DNA from: Phycicoccus sp. Soil802
Lineage (GTDB): Bacteria; Actinomycetota; Actinomycetes; Actinomycetales; Dermatophilaceae
NCBI RefSeq assembly: GCF_001429605.1
Contig: NZ_LMSS01000006.1
Coordinates: 517,256 to 581,255, forward strand
Direction: 5' to 3'
DNA: 64,000 nucleotides
This document shows, piece by piece, positions 1 to 6,609 of the stretch (the first letter of the stretch is position 1; each line of letters opens with the position of its first letter). Position numbers and translations under genes: made by a program. The notes under the pieces were generated by a model that worked only from the letters and a program-made list of their open reading frames with translations, was not told where the DNA came from and did not search any database.

Positions 1-18
1 TCGTGCTCCACTGATGGC

Positions 19-99
19 ATGTCTTCGACCACCGCGGTGACCGCCACGCACATGGCTTCCATGTGCTGCGGCGTCATGCGGTGTTGCTGCTGCGCCTGA
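19..99 (+). CDS. Poly-cysteine leader peptide (uORF1)
   Basis: This is a 26-codon reading frame whose second half reads CCGVMRCCCCA before the stop, so six of its last eleven residues are cysteine. It lies upstream of cysteine dioxygenase. Short cysteine-rich frames ahead of sulfur genes are known in actinobacteria as cysteine-responsive attenuators, in which ribosome speed over the Cys codons senses charged tRNA-Cys. That role here is an inference. No clear Shine-Dalgarno precedes the ATG, so it may be leaderless; the window begins too close to show the promoter. An ATG at 14 gives only a short unrelated frame. Confidence 0.7.
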   Translation: MSSTTAVTATHMASMCCGVMRCCCCA

Positions 100-120
100 G
101 TCCCAGCCCCGCACCAGCCC

Positions 121-143
121 GGCGCTCCATCTGAGTGAGCGCC
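121..143 (+). promoter_or_regulatory. Hairpin between the two cysteine leader peptides
   Basis: GGCGCTC (121-127) and GAGCGCC (137-143) form a perfect 7-bp stem with a 9-nt loop, 21 nt after the uORF1 stop. The GCGCC at 92-96, at the end of the Cys run, could pair instead with GGCGC at 121-125. A ribosome stalled on the Cys codons could therefore change the fold. The regulatory reading is inferred. Confidence 0.45.
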
Positions 144-165
144 CCACCGCACCGGAGACGAACCC

Positions 166-357
166 ATGAGCACCACTCTTGCCAGCCACGCGGCATACCA
201 CCGCATCCACCTCGACCTGCACCTGACCCAGGGCTCTGTGTGTCCGCGAATGTGTTGCCACGCCGCACATTCCGACACCCAGTCCACTGAACAGGAGCAG
301 TTCCATGACCGCCATCACCACCGCCGGCACTCCCGGCGTCAACCGGTTCACCCGTAG
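166..357 (+). CDS. Second cysteine-containing leader ORF (uORF2)
   Basis: The 63-codon frame starts 8 nt after a GGAG Shine-Dalgarno and carries the run VCPRMCCH at codons 25-32 (nt 238-261). It then continues past the cysteine dioxygenase start codon at 305 and stops at 357, overlapping that gene by 53 nt in another frame. The stretch HLDLHLTQGSVC resembles the His-x-Asp-Leu...Ser...Cys leader peptides often seen before actinobacterial sulfur genes, a similarity I recall rather than computed. Cysteine supply could set ribosome transit and so access to the downstream start. It is unlikely to make a stable protein. Confidence 0.5.
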   Translation: MSTTLASHAAYHRIHLDLHLTQGSVCPRMCCHAAHSDTQSTEQEQFHDRHHHRRHSRRQPVHP

Positions 358-790
358 CCAGCTGCTGCGCACCGCGCGGCTCTTCGCCACCGACCCCGAC
401 CTCGACCGCCTGGTCGACCCCGAGGCCACCGAGCGCAGCTGGCAGCGCCTCGACGCGACCGACCACCTCGAGATCTGGCTGATCAGCTGGCCCGTCGGCG
501 CCAGCACCGGGTGGCACGACCACCTCCAGTCGGAGGGCGCCTTCCTCACCGTCAGGGGCGAGCTCGCCGAGCAGTCCTGGTCGGGGAACACCGCCCACGA
601 CCGCTACCTCTGGGAGGGCGAGGGCCGGACGTTCGGTCCGCACCACATCCACAACGTCGCCAACCTCGGCGACCGGCCGGCCCTGTCCGTGCACGTCTAC
701 TCCCCCTCGCTGCGCGGGATGACCCGCTACGCACTGCTCGACGGACGCCTGAAGCAGACCGGGATCGAGCGGGCGGGAGAGCAGTGGTGA
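305..790 (+). CDS. Cysteine dioxygenase (type I, cupin)
   Basis: This 161-residue cupin protein should oxidise L-cysteine to cysteine sulfinate with non-haem iron in the cytoplasm. The segment GWHDHLQSEG gives iron ligands His71 and His73, and GPHHIHNV supplies the third, probably His116. The bacterial form lacks the Cys of the mammalian Cys-Tyr crosslink. The ATG at 305 has an AGGAG Shine-Dalgarno about 7 nt upstream. The stop overlaps the GTG of the rhodanese gene, indicating a two-gene operon. The upstream cysteine-rich leader frames suggest induction by cysteine. A related thiol dioxygenase substrate, such as 3-mercaptopropionate, is possible. Confidence 0.85.
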   Translation: MTAITTAGTPGVNRFTRSQLLRTARLFATDPDLDRLVDPEATERSWQRLDATDHLEIWLISWPVGASTGWHDHLQSEGAFLTVRGELAEQSWSGNTAHDRYLWEGEGRTFGPHHIHNVANLGDRPALSVHVYSPSLRGMTRYALLDGRLKQTGIERAGEQW

Positions 791-1293
791 CCGCCGTCGC
801 GCCCAGCACCACGGCGGCACCCTCCGTCCACTGGGAGACCCGGCTGTTCAGCGACCCGACCGCGACCAGTGCGCCGCCGGCCGGGCGCGGCTGGGACGCG
901 CCGACCTACGCCGGCATCGACGACCAGCTGGGTGACGCCCGCAGCCGTCTGGACCGGGTGAGCGTGCGCGCCGCCTACCAGGAGGTGCTCTACGGGCGGG
1001 CCATCCTGGTCGACATCCGACCTGCGGCCCAGCGCCTCGTCGAGGGCGAGGTGGCGCCCCACCTCGGTGTCCTCGTCGTCGAGCGCAACGTGCTCGAGTG
1101 GCGGTTCGACCCCCGGCACGACGCGCGCCTCGAGGTCGCGTCGTTCGACGCCCGCATCCTCGTCCTGTGCCAGGAAGGCTTCACCTCGTCGCTGGCCGCG
1201 GATGCCTTGCTGCGCCTGGGGATCCACCGCAGCACGGATGTCGTGGGCGGGTTCCGCGCGTGGCGCGAGGCCGGGCTGCCGGTCGCCGCCTGA
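787..1293 (+). CDS. Rhodanese-like sulfurtransferase
   Basis: The 168-residue protein carries one rhodanese domain with active-site loop CQEGFTSS, the probable sulfur-carrying Cys being Cys128. About 45 N-terminal residues look disordered. The GTG start overlaps the cysteine dioxygenase stop (GTGA), so the two genes are translationally coupled. A rhodanese beside cysteine dioxygenase could handle sulfane sulfur released during cysteine breakdown; this is inferred from context. The gene ends just before a hairpin built from two inverted GTATGCCG motifs. Confidence 0.85.
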   Translation: MTAVAPSTTAAPSVHWETRLFSDPTATSAPPAGRGWDAPTYAGIDDQLGDARSRLDRVSVRAAYQEVLYGRAILVDIRPAAQRLVEGEVAPHLGVLVVERNVLEWRFDPRHDARLEVASFDARILVLCQEGFTSSLAADALLRLGIHRSTDVVGGFRAWREAGLPVAA

Positions 1294-1314
1294 GCTGCCA
1301 CCCGGGCGACCGGG

Positions 1315-1345
1315 GTATGCCGCGCGGCTGGGCCCCGCGGCATAC
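1315..1345 (+). terminator. Hairpin made of two inverted GTATGCCG motifs
   Basis: GTATGCCGCGCGG (1315-1327) pairs with CCCCGCGGCATAC (1333-1345), a 13-bp stem with one mismatch, 22 nt after the rhodanese stop. There is no long T tract, as is usual in high-GC actinobacteria. Each arm starts with the octamer that is over-represented across the window. Confidence 0.6.
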
Positions 1346-1361
1346 TTCCTGTCAGCTGGGC

Positions 1362-1439
1362 CGCTGGAACCGGCCAATTGGCCGACTTCTCAGCCAGGAT
1401 CGCGGGTTGGCGCGCTGGAACCGGGCAATTGGCCGACTT
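1362..1439. repeat. Direct repeat pair with a CAATTG core
   Basis: Two 27-bp copies at 1362-1388 and 1413-1439 differ at one base and lie 51 bp apart. The first contains the 14-bp palindrome CGGCCAATTGGCCG. They fill the gap between the convergent rhodanese and DUF3618 genes. I see no gene in this stretch (1294-1482). Confidence 0.7.
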
Positions 1440-1482
1440 TAAGGCGCGCGACGGTGCCGCGCGGCGCCCTCCGCTGGGACGT

Positions 1483-1773
1483 TCAGCCGCGTCGGCGGCG
1501 GATCGCCCCCAGGCCGATCAGCGCGACGGCCGCCGCGGCCAGCGCGGCGATGCGCTCGGTGCGCAGGTCACCGGACTCGGTGCGGGTGGCCTCGGTGAAC
1601 TTCGCCTTGGCCGACGCCACCTGACGTCGGGCGATCTCCTGTGGCGCGGTGCGGGTGTGCAGCTCGTCGACCGTGCCCGCGAGCCGCTCGCGCGCCGCGG
1701 CGATGTCGGCCTCGATCTGGTCGACGGACCGGCTCGCCCCGGACGAGGCCTTGCCGTTCTGGTTCTCGCTCAT
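1483..1773 (-). CDS. DUF3618 family membrane-anchored protein
   Basis: The 96-residue protein begins MSENQNGKASS, then has a helical segment SVDQIEADIAAARERLAGTV typical of DUF3618. It ends with one hydrophobic helix (RIAALAAAAVALIGLGAI) and basic residues RRRRG. It is probably a small protein with a C-terminal membrane anchor and a cytosolic coiled coil. The ATG at 1773 was chosen because the family motif starts just after it; an in-frame extension to 1857 would run to the end of the next gene. Its function is unknown. Confidence 0.75.
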   Translation of the reverse strand: MSENQNGKASSGASRSVDQIEADIAAARERLAGTVDELHTRTAPQEIARRQVASAKAKFTEATRTESGDLRTERIAALAAAAVALIGLGAIRRRRG

Positions 1774-1837
1774 GCGGCGCTCCTCGGTGGGTCGGGCGGA
1801 GTCTGGGTCAGGCGGGGAGACGGGGGTGAGCCGGACG

Positions 1838-2308
1838 TCAGGCCAGCCCCAGGTCACGGCGCAGCTTGGCGACGTGCCCGGTGGCCTTGACGTTGTACCA
1901 GGCGTTCGAGACCTTCCCGTCCTCGTCGACCACGACGGTGCTGCGCAGGACGCCCTCGACGGTCTTGCCGTAGAGCTTCTTCTCGCCGAACGCGCCGTAG
2001 GCGTTCATGACCGCCTTGTCGGCGTCGGACAGCAACCGGATGGTCAGGCCGTCCTTCTCCCGGAACTTCGCGAGCTTCTCGGGCTTGTCGGGCGAGATGC
2101 CCAGCACCTCGTAGCCCTCACCGCGCAGGGTGTTGATGTTGTCGCTGAAGTCGCACGCCTGCGTGGTGCACCCCGGGGTCATCGCCGCCGGGTAGAAGTA
2201 CACGATCACCTTGCGCCCACGCAGGTCGGACAGCGAGACCTCGCCGCCCTGGTCGTCGGGCAGGGTGAAGTCGGGGGCGGTGTCGCCTGTGGTCAGTCGC
2301 TCGGCCAC
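1838..2308 (-). CDS. bcp: Peroxiredoxin, Bcp/PrxQ type
   Basis: The 156-residue thiol peroxidase reduces hydrogen and organic peroxides using thioredoxin-type reductants. The segment MTPGCTTQAC gives peroxidatic Cys47 and resolving Cys52 with the C-x4-C spacing of the atypical two-cysteine PrxQ class. The GTG at 2308 (VAERLTTGDTAPDF) matches the family N-terminus. A longer in-frame start at 2389 would place the Nur-like box inside the gene and is rejected. It is divergent from the nickel/cobalt transporter. Confidence 0.9.
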   Translation of the reverse strand: MAERLTTGDTAPDFTLPDDQGGEVSLSDLRGRKVIVYFYPAAMTPGCTTQACDFSDNINTLRGEGYEVLGISPDKPEKLAKFREKDGLTIRLLSDADKAVMNAYGAFGEKKLYGKTVEGVLRSTVVVDEDGKVSNAWYNVKATGHVAKLRRDLGLA

Positions 2309-2357
2309 TGCTGTCTGCTCCTCGTCGTCCGGACGGTGTTGTTGCACGATGGTGTTA

Positions 2358-2374
2358 TTGCGAGTCAGTTGCAA
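2358..2374. promoter_or_regulatory. Nur-box-like operator (nickel-responsive Fur family)
   Basis: The sequence TTGCGA-N5-TTGCAA fits the Streptomyces Nur consensus (tTGCaa-N5-ttGCAA) with one mismatch. It sits inside a wider 8-bp inverted repeat, GTTATTGC (2354-2361) and GCAATAAC (2371-2378). The site lies between bcp and cbiM. Repression of the transporter by nickel-loaded Nur is the inference. Confidence 0.65.
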
Positions 2375-2475
2375 TAACGTGGGTGTCACCAGCGGTTCCC
2401 AACCTATCCCAGCCGGGCTACGAACACCTCAGGACAACCACAGCCGACGGCACCACCCATGGCAAGGAGCGACCC

Positions 2476-3165
2476 GTGCACGTCCCCGACGGATTCCTCG
2501 ACGCACCGACGTCGATCGGCGCCGCAGTCGTGGCCGCCAGTGGGGTGGCGCTGGCCCTGCGTGGAGCCCGTCGCGAGCTCGACGACCGCACCGCGCCGCT
2601 CGCCGGGCTCGTCGCGCTGTTCATCTTCAGCACCCAGATGCTCAACTTCCCCATCGCCGCAGGCACCTCGGGCCACCTGCTGGGTGGCGCCCTGGCTGCG
2701 GTCCTCGTGGGTCCCTGCACGGCCACGCTGTCGATCACGGTGGTCCTGCTGGTGCAGGCCACCCTGATGGCCGACGGCGGGATCACCGCGCTCGGCACCA
2801 ACATCACCCTGATGGGCCTGGTCGGGGTGTGGACCGGCTGGCTGGTGTTCATCGCCCTGCGCCGGGTGCTGCCCAAGCGCCCACTGTGGGTGGTCCCCGC
2901 CGCAGCCGTCGCAGCGCTGGTCTCCGTGCCCACGGCCGCCCTGGCGTTCTCGCTCCTCTTCGACGTGGGTGGCACGGTGGACGTGCCGTTCGCCACCGTC
3001 GCCACCACCATGGTCGGGATCCACACCCTGATCGGGATCGGCGAGGCGGTCATCACCGCACTGGCCGTGCTGAGCATCGTCGTGGTGCGTCCCGACCTGG
3101 TCCACGGAGCCCGCCCGAGCCTGGAGCGCCGCACCCTGACCATCCGCGAGGGGGTGTCCGCGTGA
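2476..3165 (+). CDS. cbiM: ECF nickel/cobalt transporter, substrate-binding membrane subunit CbiM
   Basis: The 229-residue integral membrane S-component starts HVPDGFLDAPTS after the initiator. In this family the free N-terminal Met and His2 bind the metal. That fixes the start at GTG 2476, which has AAGGAG 7 nt upstream; an in-frame extension to 2383 lacks this feature. About six or seven hydrophobic helices follow. The gene heads a four-gene operon with 4-nt overlaps or immediate junctions. A Nur-like box about 100 nt upstream suggests nickel as substrate, although cobalt cannot be excluded from sequence. Confidence 0.9.
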   Translation: MHVPDGFLDAPTSIGAAVVAASGVALALRGARRELDDRTAPLAGLVALFIFSTQMLNFPIAAGTSGHLLGGALAAVLVGPCTATLSITVVLLVQATLMADGGITALGTNITLMGLVGVWTGWLVFIALRRVLPKRPLWVVPAAAVAALVSVPTAALAFSLLFDVGGTVDVPFATVATTMVGIHTLIGIGEAVITALAVLSIVVVRPDLVHGARPSLERRTLTIREGVSA

Positions 3166-3560
3166 CCGCAGCCGCGCCACGACCCCGCGTCTCGACCCGA
3201 CGCCTGATGGCGGTGGGCATCCTGGTGTGCCTCTTCCTCGCGGGGGTGGTCTCCTACTACGCCTCCAGCCACCCCGACGGGCTCGAGTTCGTCGCGAAGG
3301 AGCAGGGCTTCGCCGGTTCGGCCGCGCCGCACGCCAGCGACGGCTCCCCCTTCGCCGGCTACGCGACCCGCGGCATCGACGACGCCCGGGTCTCCGGTGG
3401 CGTGGCCGGCCTCGTGGGAGCCGCGCTCGTGTTCGTCATCGCCGGCGGACTCTTCGTCGCCGTGCGTCGACGCGACCAAGCCACCAGCGACGCGGCCACC
3501 AGCGACGCGGAAGTCAGCGTGGGCGCCGACGGCGGCCGCCCCGAGCGGGACGGCGCCTGA
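3162..3560 (+). CDS. PDGLE-domain protein (CbiN-type accessory subunit)
   Basis: The 132-residue protein has a hydrophobic helix near residues 16-32, an external loop with the signature HPDGLEFVA, and a second helix near residues 83-100, the CbiN-like hairpin topology. PDGLE proteins accompany or replace CbiN in Ni/Co ECF transporters and are needed for metal loading by CbiM. The GTG overlaps the cbiM stop. The C-terminal tail is acidic and serine/threonine-rich (DAATSDAEVSVGADG) and looks disordered. Confidence 0.85.
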   Translation: MTAAAPRPRVSTRRLMAVGILVCLFLAGVVSYYASSHPDGLEFVAKEQGFAGSAAPHASDGSPFAGYATRGIDDARVSGGVAGLVGAALVFVIAGGLFVAVRRRDQATSDAATSDAEVSVGADGGRPERDGA

Positions 3561-3561
3561 C

Positions 3562-4323
3562 GTGGGCGCGGGACACGGTCACCACCTGCACTTCCACGGG
3601 CACTCCCCGGTCCACCACCTGCCTGCGCACCTGAAGCTGCTCGCCCTCGTGGGTTTCGTCCTCACCGTCGTCCTGACTCCCCGCACCGCCTTCGCGGCGT
3701 ATGCCGTCTACCTCCTGCTCGTCCTCGTCGCCCAGCGGGCGTCGCGAGTGCCGTTCGGCTACTTCGCCAAGCGGATGGTGGTCGAGGTGCCGTTCGTGCT
3801 CTTCGCGCTGCTGATGCCGTTCGTCGCGACCGGGCCCCGGGTCGACGTGGGTCCGCTGCGGCTGTCCGAGCACGGGCTGGTCGGCGGGTTCGCCCTGCTG
3901 GCCAAGGGCACGCTGGGGGTGATGGCCTCGCTGGTGCTGGCCACCACCACCGAACCGCGGCACGTCGTCGCCGGCCTGGAGCGGCTGCGGCTGCCAGGTC
4001 AGCTCGTGCAGATCATGGGCTTCATGGTCCGGTACCTCGAGGTCGTGACCGGCGAGCTGTCCCGGATGAAGGTCGCGCGCGAGTCGCGGGGCTTCCGGGC
4101 CACGTCGGTCCGTGCGTGGCCGGTGCTCGCCACGACCGCCGGGGCCCTGTTCATCCGCTCCTACGAGCGCGGAGAGCGGGTCCACCTGGCGATGCTCTCG
4201 CGCGGCTACACGGGGTCGCTGCCGGTGACCCACCCCGCAACGGCGACGCCCGCGCAGTGGCGCGTGGCCGGCATGCTCCCGGCTGCGGCGCTCGCGACCC
4301 TGCTCGTGGTGGTGACCAGGTGA
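3562..4323 (+). CDS. cbiQ: ECF transporter transmembrane coupling subunit CbiQ
   Basis: The 253-residue T-component has several transmembrane helices. It also has the cytoplasmic coupling motifs typical of the family: ARESRGF near residue 173 and the later LSRGYTG, which contact the ATPase. The N-terminus GHGHHLHFHGHSPVHH is rich in histidine and could buffer nickel or cobalt at the membrane. The GTG lies 1 nt after the previous stop, and the gene overlaps cbiO by 4 nt. It couples ATP hydrolysis by CbiO to metal release by CbiM. Confidence 0.9.
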   Translation: MGAGHGHHLHFHGHSPVHHLPAHLKLLALVGFVLTVVLTPRTAFAAYAVYLLLVLVAQRASRVPFGYFAKRMVVEVPFVLFALLMPFVATGPRVDVGPLRLSEHGLVGGFALLAKGTLGVMASLVLATTTEPRHVVAGLERLRLPGQLVQIMGFMVRYLEVVTGELSRMKVARESRGFRATSVRAWPVLATTAGALFIRSYERGERVHLAMLSRGYTGSLPVTHPATATPAQWRVAGMLPAAALATLLVVVTR

Positions 4324-5069
4324 CCACCCCGGTGCTCGAGGTGCGCGGGCTCGCGTACGCCTACCCTGACGGACACCAAGCGCTGTTCGGCGTGAATCTC
4401 CATGTGCACCAAGGGGAACGCGTTGCCCTCCTCGGACCCAACGGCGCCGGCAAGACCACCCTCGTGCTCCACCTCAACGGCATCCTCACCGCCGGTGCCG
4501 GCTCGGTGTCGGTGTCCGGCCTGCCGGTGACCGAGCCCAACCTGATGGAGGTGCGTCGGCGGGTGGGCGTGGTCTTCCAGGACCCCGACGACCAGCTCTT
4601 CATGCCCTCCGTGCGCGCCGACGTGGAGTTCGGTCCGGCCAACCTCGGCCTGCGCGGCGCGGCGCTCGAGGCCCGGGTGGTCGCCGCCCTCGACCAGGTC
4701 GGGATGCTCGACTTCATCGACCGACCGCCGCACCACCTGTCGTTCGGCCAGCGTCGGCGGGTCGCGGTGGCCACGGTGCTCGCGATGGAGCCCGAGATCC
4801 TGGTGCTCGACGAACCCTCGTCCAACCTCGACCCCGCGTCGCGACGGGAGCTGGCCGACATCATCCGGTCCCTCGACGTCACGGTGCTGATGGTCACCCA
4901 CGACCTCCCCTACGCCTACGAGCTCTGCCCCCGCTCGGTGGTCCTCTCCGACGGCGTCGTGGTCGCGGACGGCACCACGCGGGAGGTGCTGACCGACGAC
5001 GCGCTGATGTCGGCGCACCGGCTCGAGCTGCCGTTCGGCTTCGACCCACGGACCATCCCCACGCCCTAG
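4320..5069 (+). CDS. cbiO: ECF transporter ATPase CbiO
   Basis: This is a 249-residue ABC ATPase with Walker A GPNGAGKT (39-46), Q-loop FQDPDDQLF, a signature LSFGQ (140-144, Phe in place of the more common Gly), Walker B ILVLDE (160-165) and the switch His in VTHD. Only one ATPase gene is present, so the complex probably uses a homodimer. The GTG overlaps the cbiQ stop. The stop codon overlaps that of the convergent CoA-transferase by 4 nt. Confidence 0.9.
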   Translation: MTTPVLEVRGLAYAYPDGHQALFGVNLHVHQGERVALLGPNGAGKTTLVLHLNGILTAGAGSVSVSGLPVTEPNLMEVRRRVGVVFQDPDDQLFMPSVRADVEFGPANLGLRGAALEARVVAALDQVGMLDFIDRPPHHLSFGQRRRVAVATVLAMEPEILVLDEPSSNLDPASRRELADIIRSLDVTVLMVTHDLPYAYELCPRSVVLSDGVVVADGTTREVLTDDALMSAHRLELPFGFDPRTIPTP

Positions 5070-6406
5070 CGGGGTGCGTCCTCCCACGCGGCCTCGTCGG
5101 CGCCGTAGCGGCGCCCCACCCAGGCGAACTCCCGCGGGGAGTCGTCGAGCGTGAACGCCGGGCGAGCCTGCACGACGTGCCCGTATGCCGTGTCGGAGCC
5201 GACCGTCCACGGGCCCAGGTCGTCGACCGGCACGACGGCCCCGTCGAGGGCGTCGGTCTGCAGCAGCCAGTGGGCGGTGCGGGCCAGGTGCGCCGCCACC
5301 CGCCAGGTGCCGCCCTCATCGGCGCGGCGGCGCAGGGCGGAGAGCACACCCGCCGCGAGGAGGTAGCCGGTCGCGTGGTCGAGCGCTTGGGCGGGGAGCG
5401 CGCCCGGGGCCTGCCCGTCGCGCGACTCGAGCACGGCGATGCCGGTGGCCGCCTGCACGATGCTGTCGAAGCCCCGGCGGGCGCCCCAAGGACCAGTCGG
5501 GGTCCACGCGCTGAGGGTCGCGCAGACGAGGTGGGGGTGCTGCTCGGTGAGCCGCTCGGGGTCGAGGCCGAAGGCTCCGAGCGCCCCGGGCCGGTAGCCG
5601 GTGACCAGGACGTCGGCCCTCCCCAGCAGGTCGTGGAGGCGGTGGCGGGCGTGCTCGTCCTGCAGGTCCACGAGGGTGGAGCGCTTGCCGGAGTCGGTGT
5701 CGAGGTGGAGCGCGGCGAGCTCGGGGAGGTGGGGGCTGTCGACCCGCAGCACGTCGCACCCCAGCTGGGCCAACGCCCGCGTCGCGACCGGGCCCGCGAG
5801 GACCCGCGTGAGGTCGAGGACGCGCGGTCGGACCAGCACCGGCAGGGGGTCCGTCGGGGCGACCGAGCGCACCGCCAGCACGTCGTGGCCCGCGACCGCG
5901 TGGGCCTGCTCAGAGGCCATCCACTCGGCGATCGTCCGCACCCGCACGGCGATGCCGTGGTCGGCGGTGACGAGGTCCTCGAGGTGCTGCGCCGGTCGCT
6001 CGGCGATCGCCGCGGTGGCGTCGTCGCGAATGGCGCCGTCGGACAGGCCGAGGGCCCGCAGCAGCCGCACCCGGTGGTGGGGGTAGTTGGCGTGCGTGCG
6101 GACCCAACCGTCGCTCGCCTCGAAAAAGCCTGACAGCGCTGCGAATCCGGGTTCACGCGAACCGTCGATGGTCTGCACCTGGTCGTTCCGGAACGACACT
6201 GACACCTGACGAGGGTCGACCCGCACCCGCTGCGCACCACGAAGCGCCGCGCCGGCCAGTCCAGCCGCAGCGACCGCTCCTGCGGCGAGGGTGTTCACCG
6301 GGAGCTCGGAAGGCAGGGACCCGCCGGGCGCGAGCTCGAGGTGCGCCGCGGCATACCCCTCGTCGAGGCCCAGGGCCGGGAGCACCTCGCGCAGCAGGTG
6401 GTTCAC
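5066..6406 (-). CDS. CoA-transferase family III (CaiB/BaiF) protein
   Basis: The 446-residue protein matches class III CoA-transferases, with VLDLTRVLAGPVATRALAQL as the typical core entry and DVLRVDSP following. An extra N-terminal segment of about 190 residues contains a second, degenerate copy of the domain, as in the fused-half members. The specific acyl-CoA substrate cannot be told. The GTG at 6406 has a TAGAGT -10 hexamer at 6413-6418 with a 6-nt gap, so a leaderless start fits. It stands alone, convergent with cbiO. Confidence 0.8.
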   Translation of the reverse strand: MNHLLREVLPALGLDEGYAAAHLELAPGGSLPSELPVNTLAAGAVAAAGLAGAALRGAQRVRVDPRQVSVSFRNDQVQTIDGSREPGFAALSGFFEASDGWVRTHANYPHHRVRLLRALGLSDGAIRDDATAAIAERPAQHLEDLVTADHGIAVRVRTIAEWMASEQAHAVAGHDVLAVRSVAPTDPLPVLVRPRVLDLTRVLAGPVATRALAQLGCDVLRVDSPHLPELAALHLDTDSGKRSTLVDLQDEHARHRLHDLLGRADVLVTGYRPGALGAFGLDPERLTEQHPHLVCATLSAWTPTGPWGARRGFDSIVQAATGIAVLESRDGQAPGALPAQALDHATGYLLAAGVLSALRRRADEGGTWRVAAHLARTAHWLLQTDALDGAVVPVDDLGPWTVGSDTAYGHVVQARPAFTLDDSPREFAWVGRRYGADEAAWEDAPR

Positions 6407-6496
6407 ACGTCGACTCTAGGACCCGCCGCAGGCCGCGTCGTGCCGGCCGCCCACGAGGGCGGCTCGATGCCTCTCGCGTCCCGTGGCCCGGGCTCG

Positions 6497-6508
6497 TGAC
6501 AATTGTCA
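6497..6508. promoter_or_regulatory. Palindromic operator-like site before the S53 peptidase gene
   Basis: TGACAATTGTCA is a perfect 12-bp palindrome 102 nt upstream of the peptidase ATG, in an AT-richer patch of the 203-bp intergenic region. It could be a repressor or activator site. No matching regulator is encoded nearby. Confidence 0.4.
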
Positions 6509-6609
6509 TGGGGCATTTCGTGCATTGGGCGGAGCCTTGCGGATGACGCCGCACCCACGGTGTCACCAGGGGACCACGAGGCCCCACCCCTCCATCCAGG
6601 GAGCACACG

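Noticed and set aside
2309-2389. N-terminal extension of bcp to an upstream start
   Set aside because: The added residues do not fit the family, and the extension would cover the Nur-like operator.
2390-2475. Cobalamin riboswitch ahead of cbiM
   Set aside because: The gap is too short and lacks a B12-box-like segment; a Nur-like site explains regulation better.
3701-3708. Resemblance of GTATGCCGTC copies to the Neisseria uptake sequence ATGCCGTCTGAA
   Set aside because: Only the first eight bases coincide, and most copies continue with C, not T; shared ancestry of the signal is not implied.
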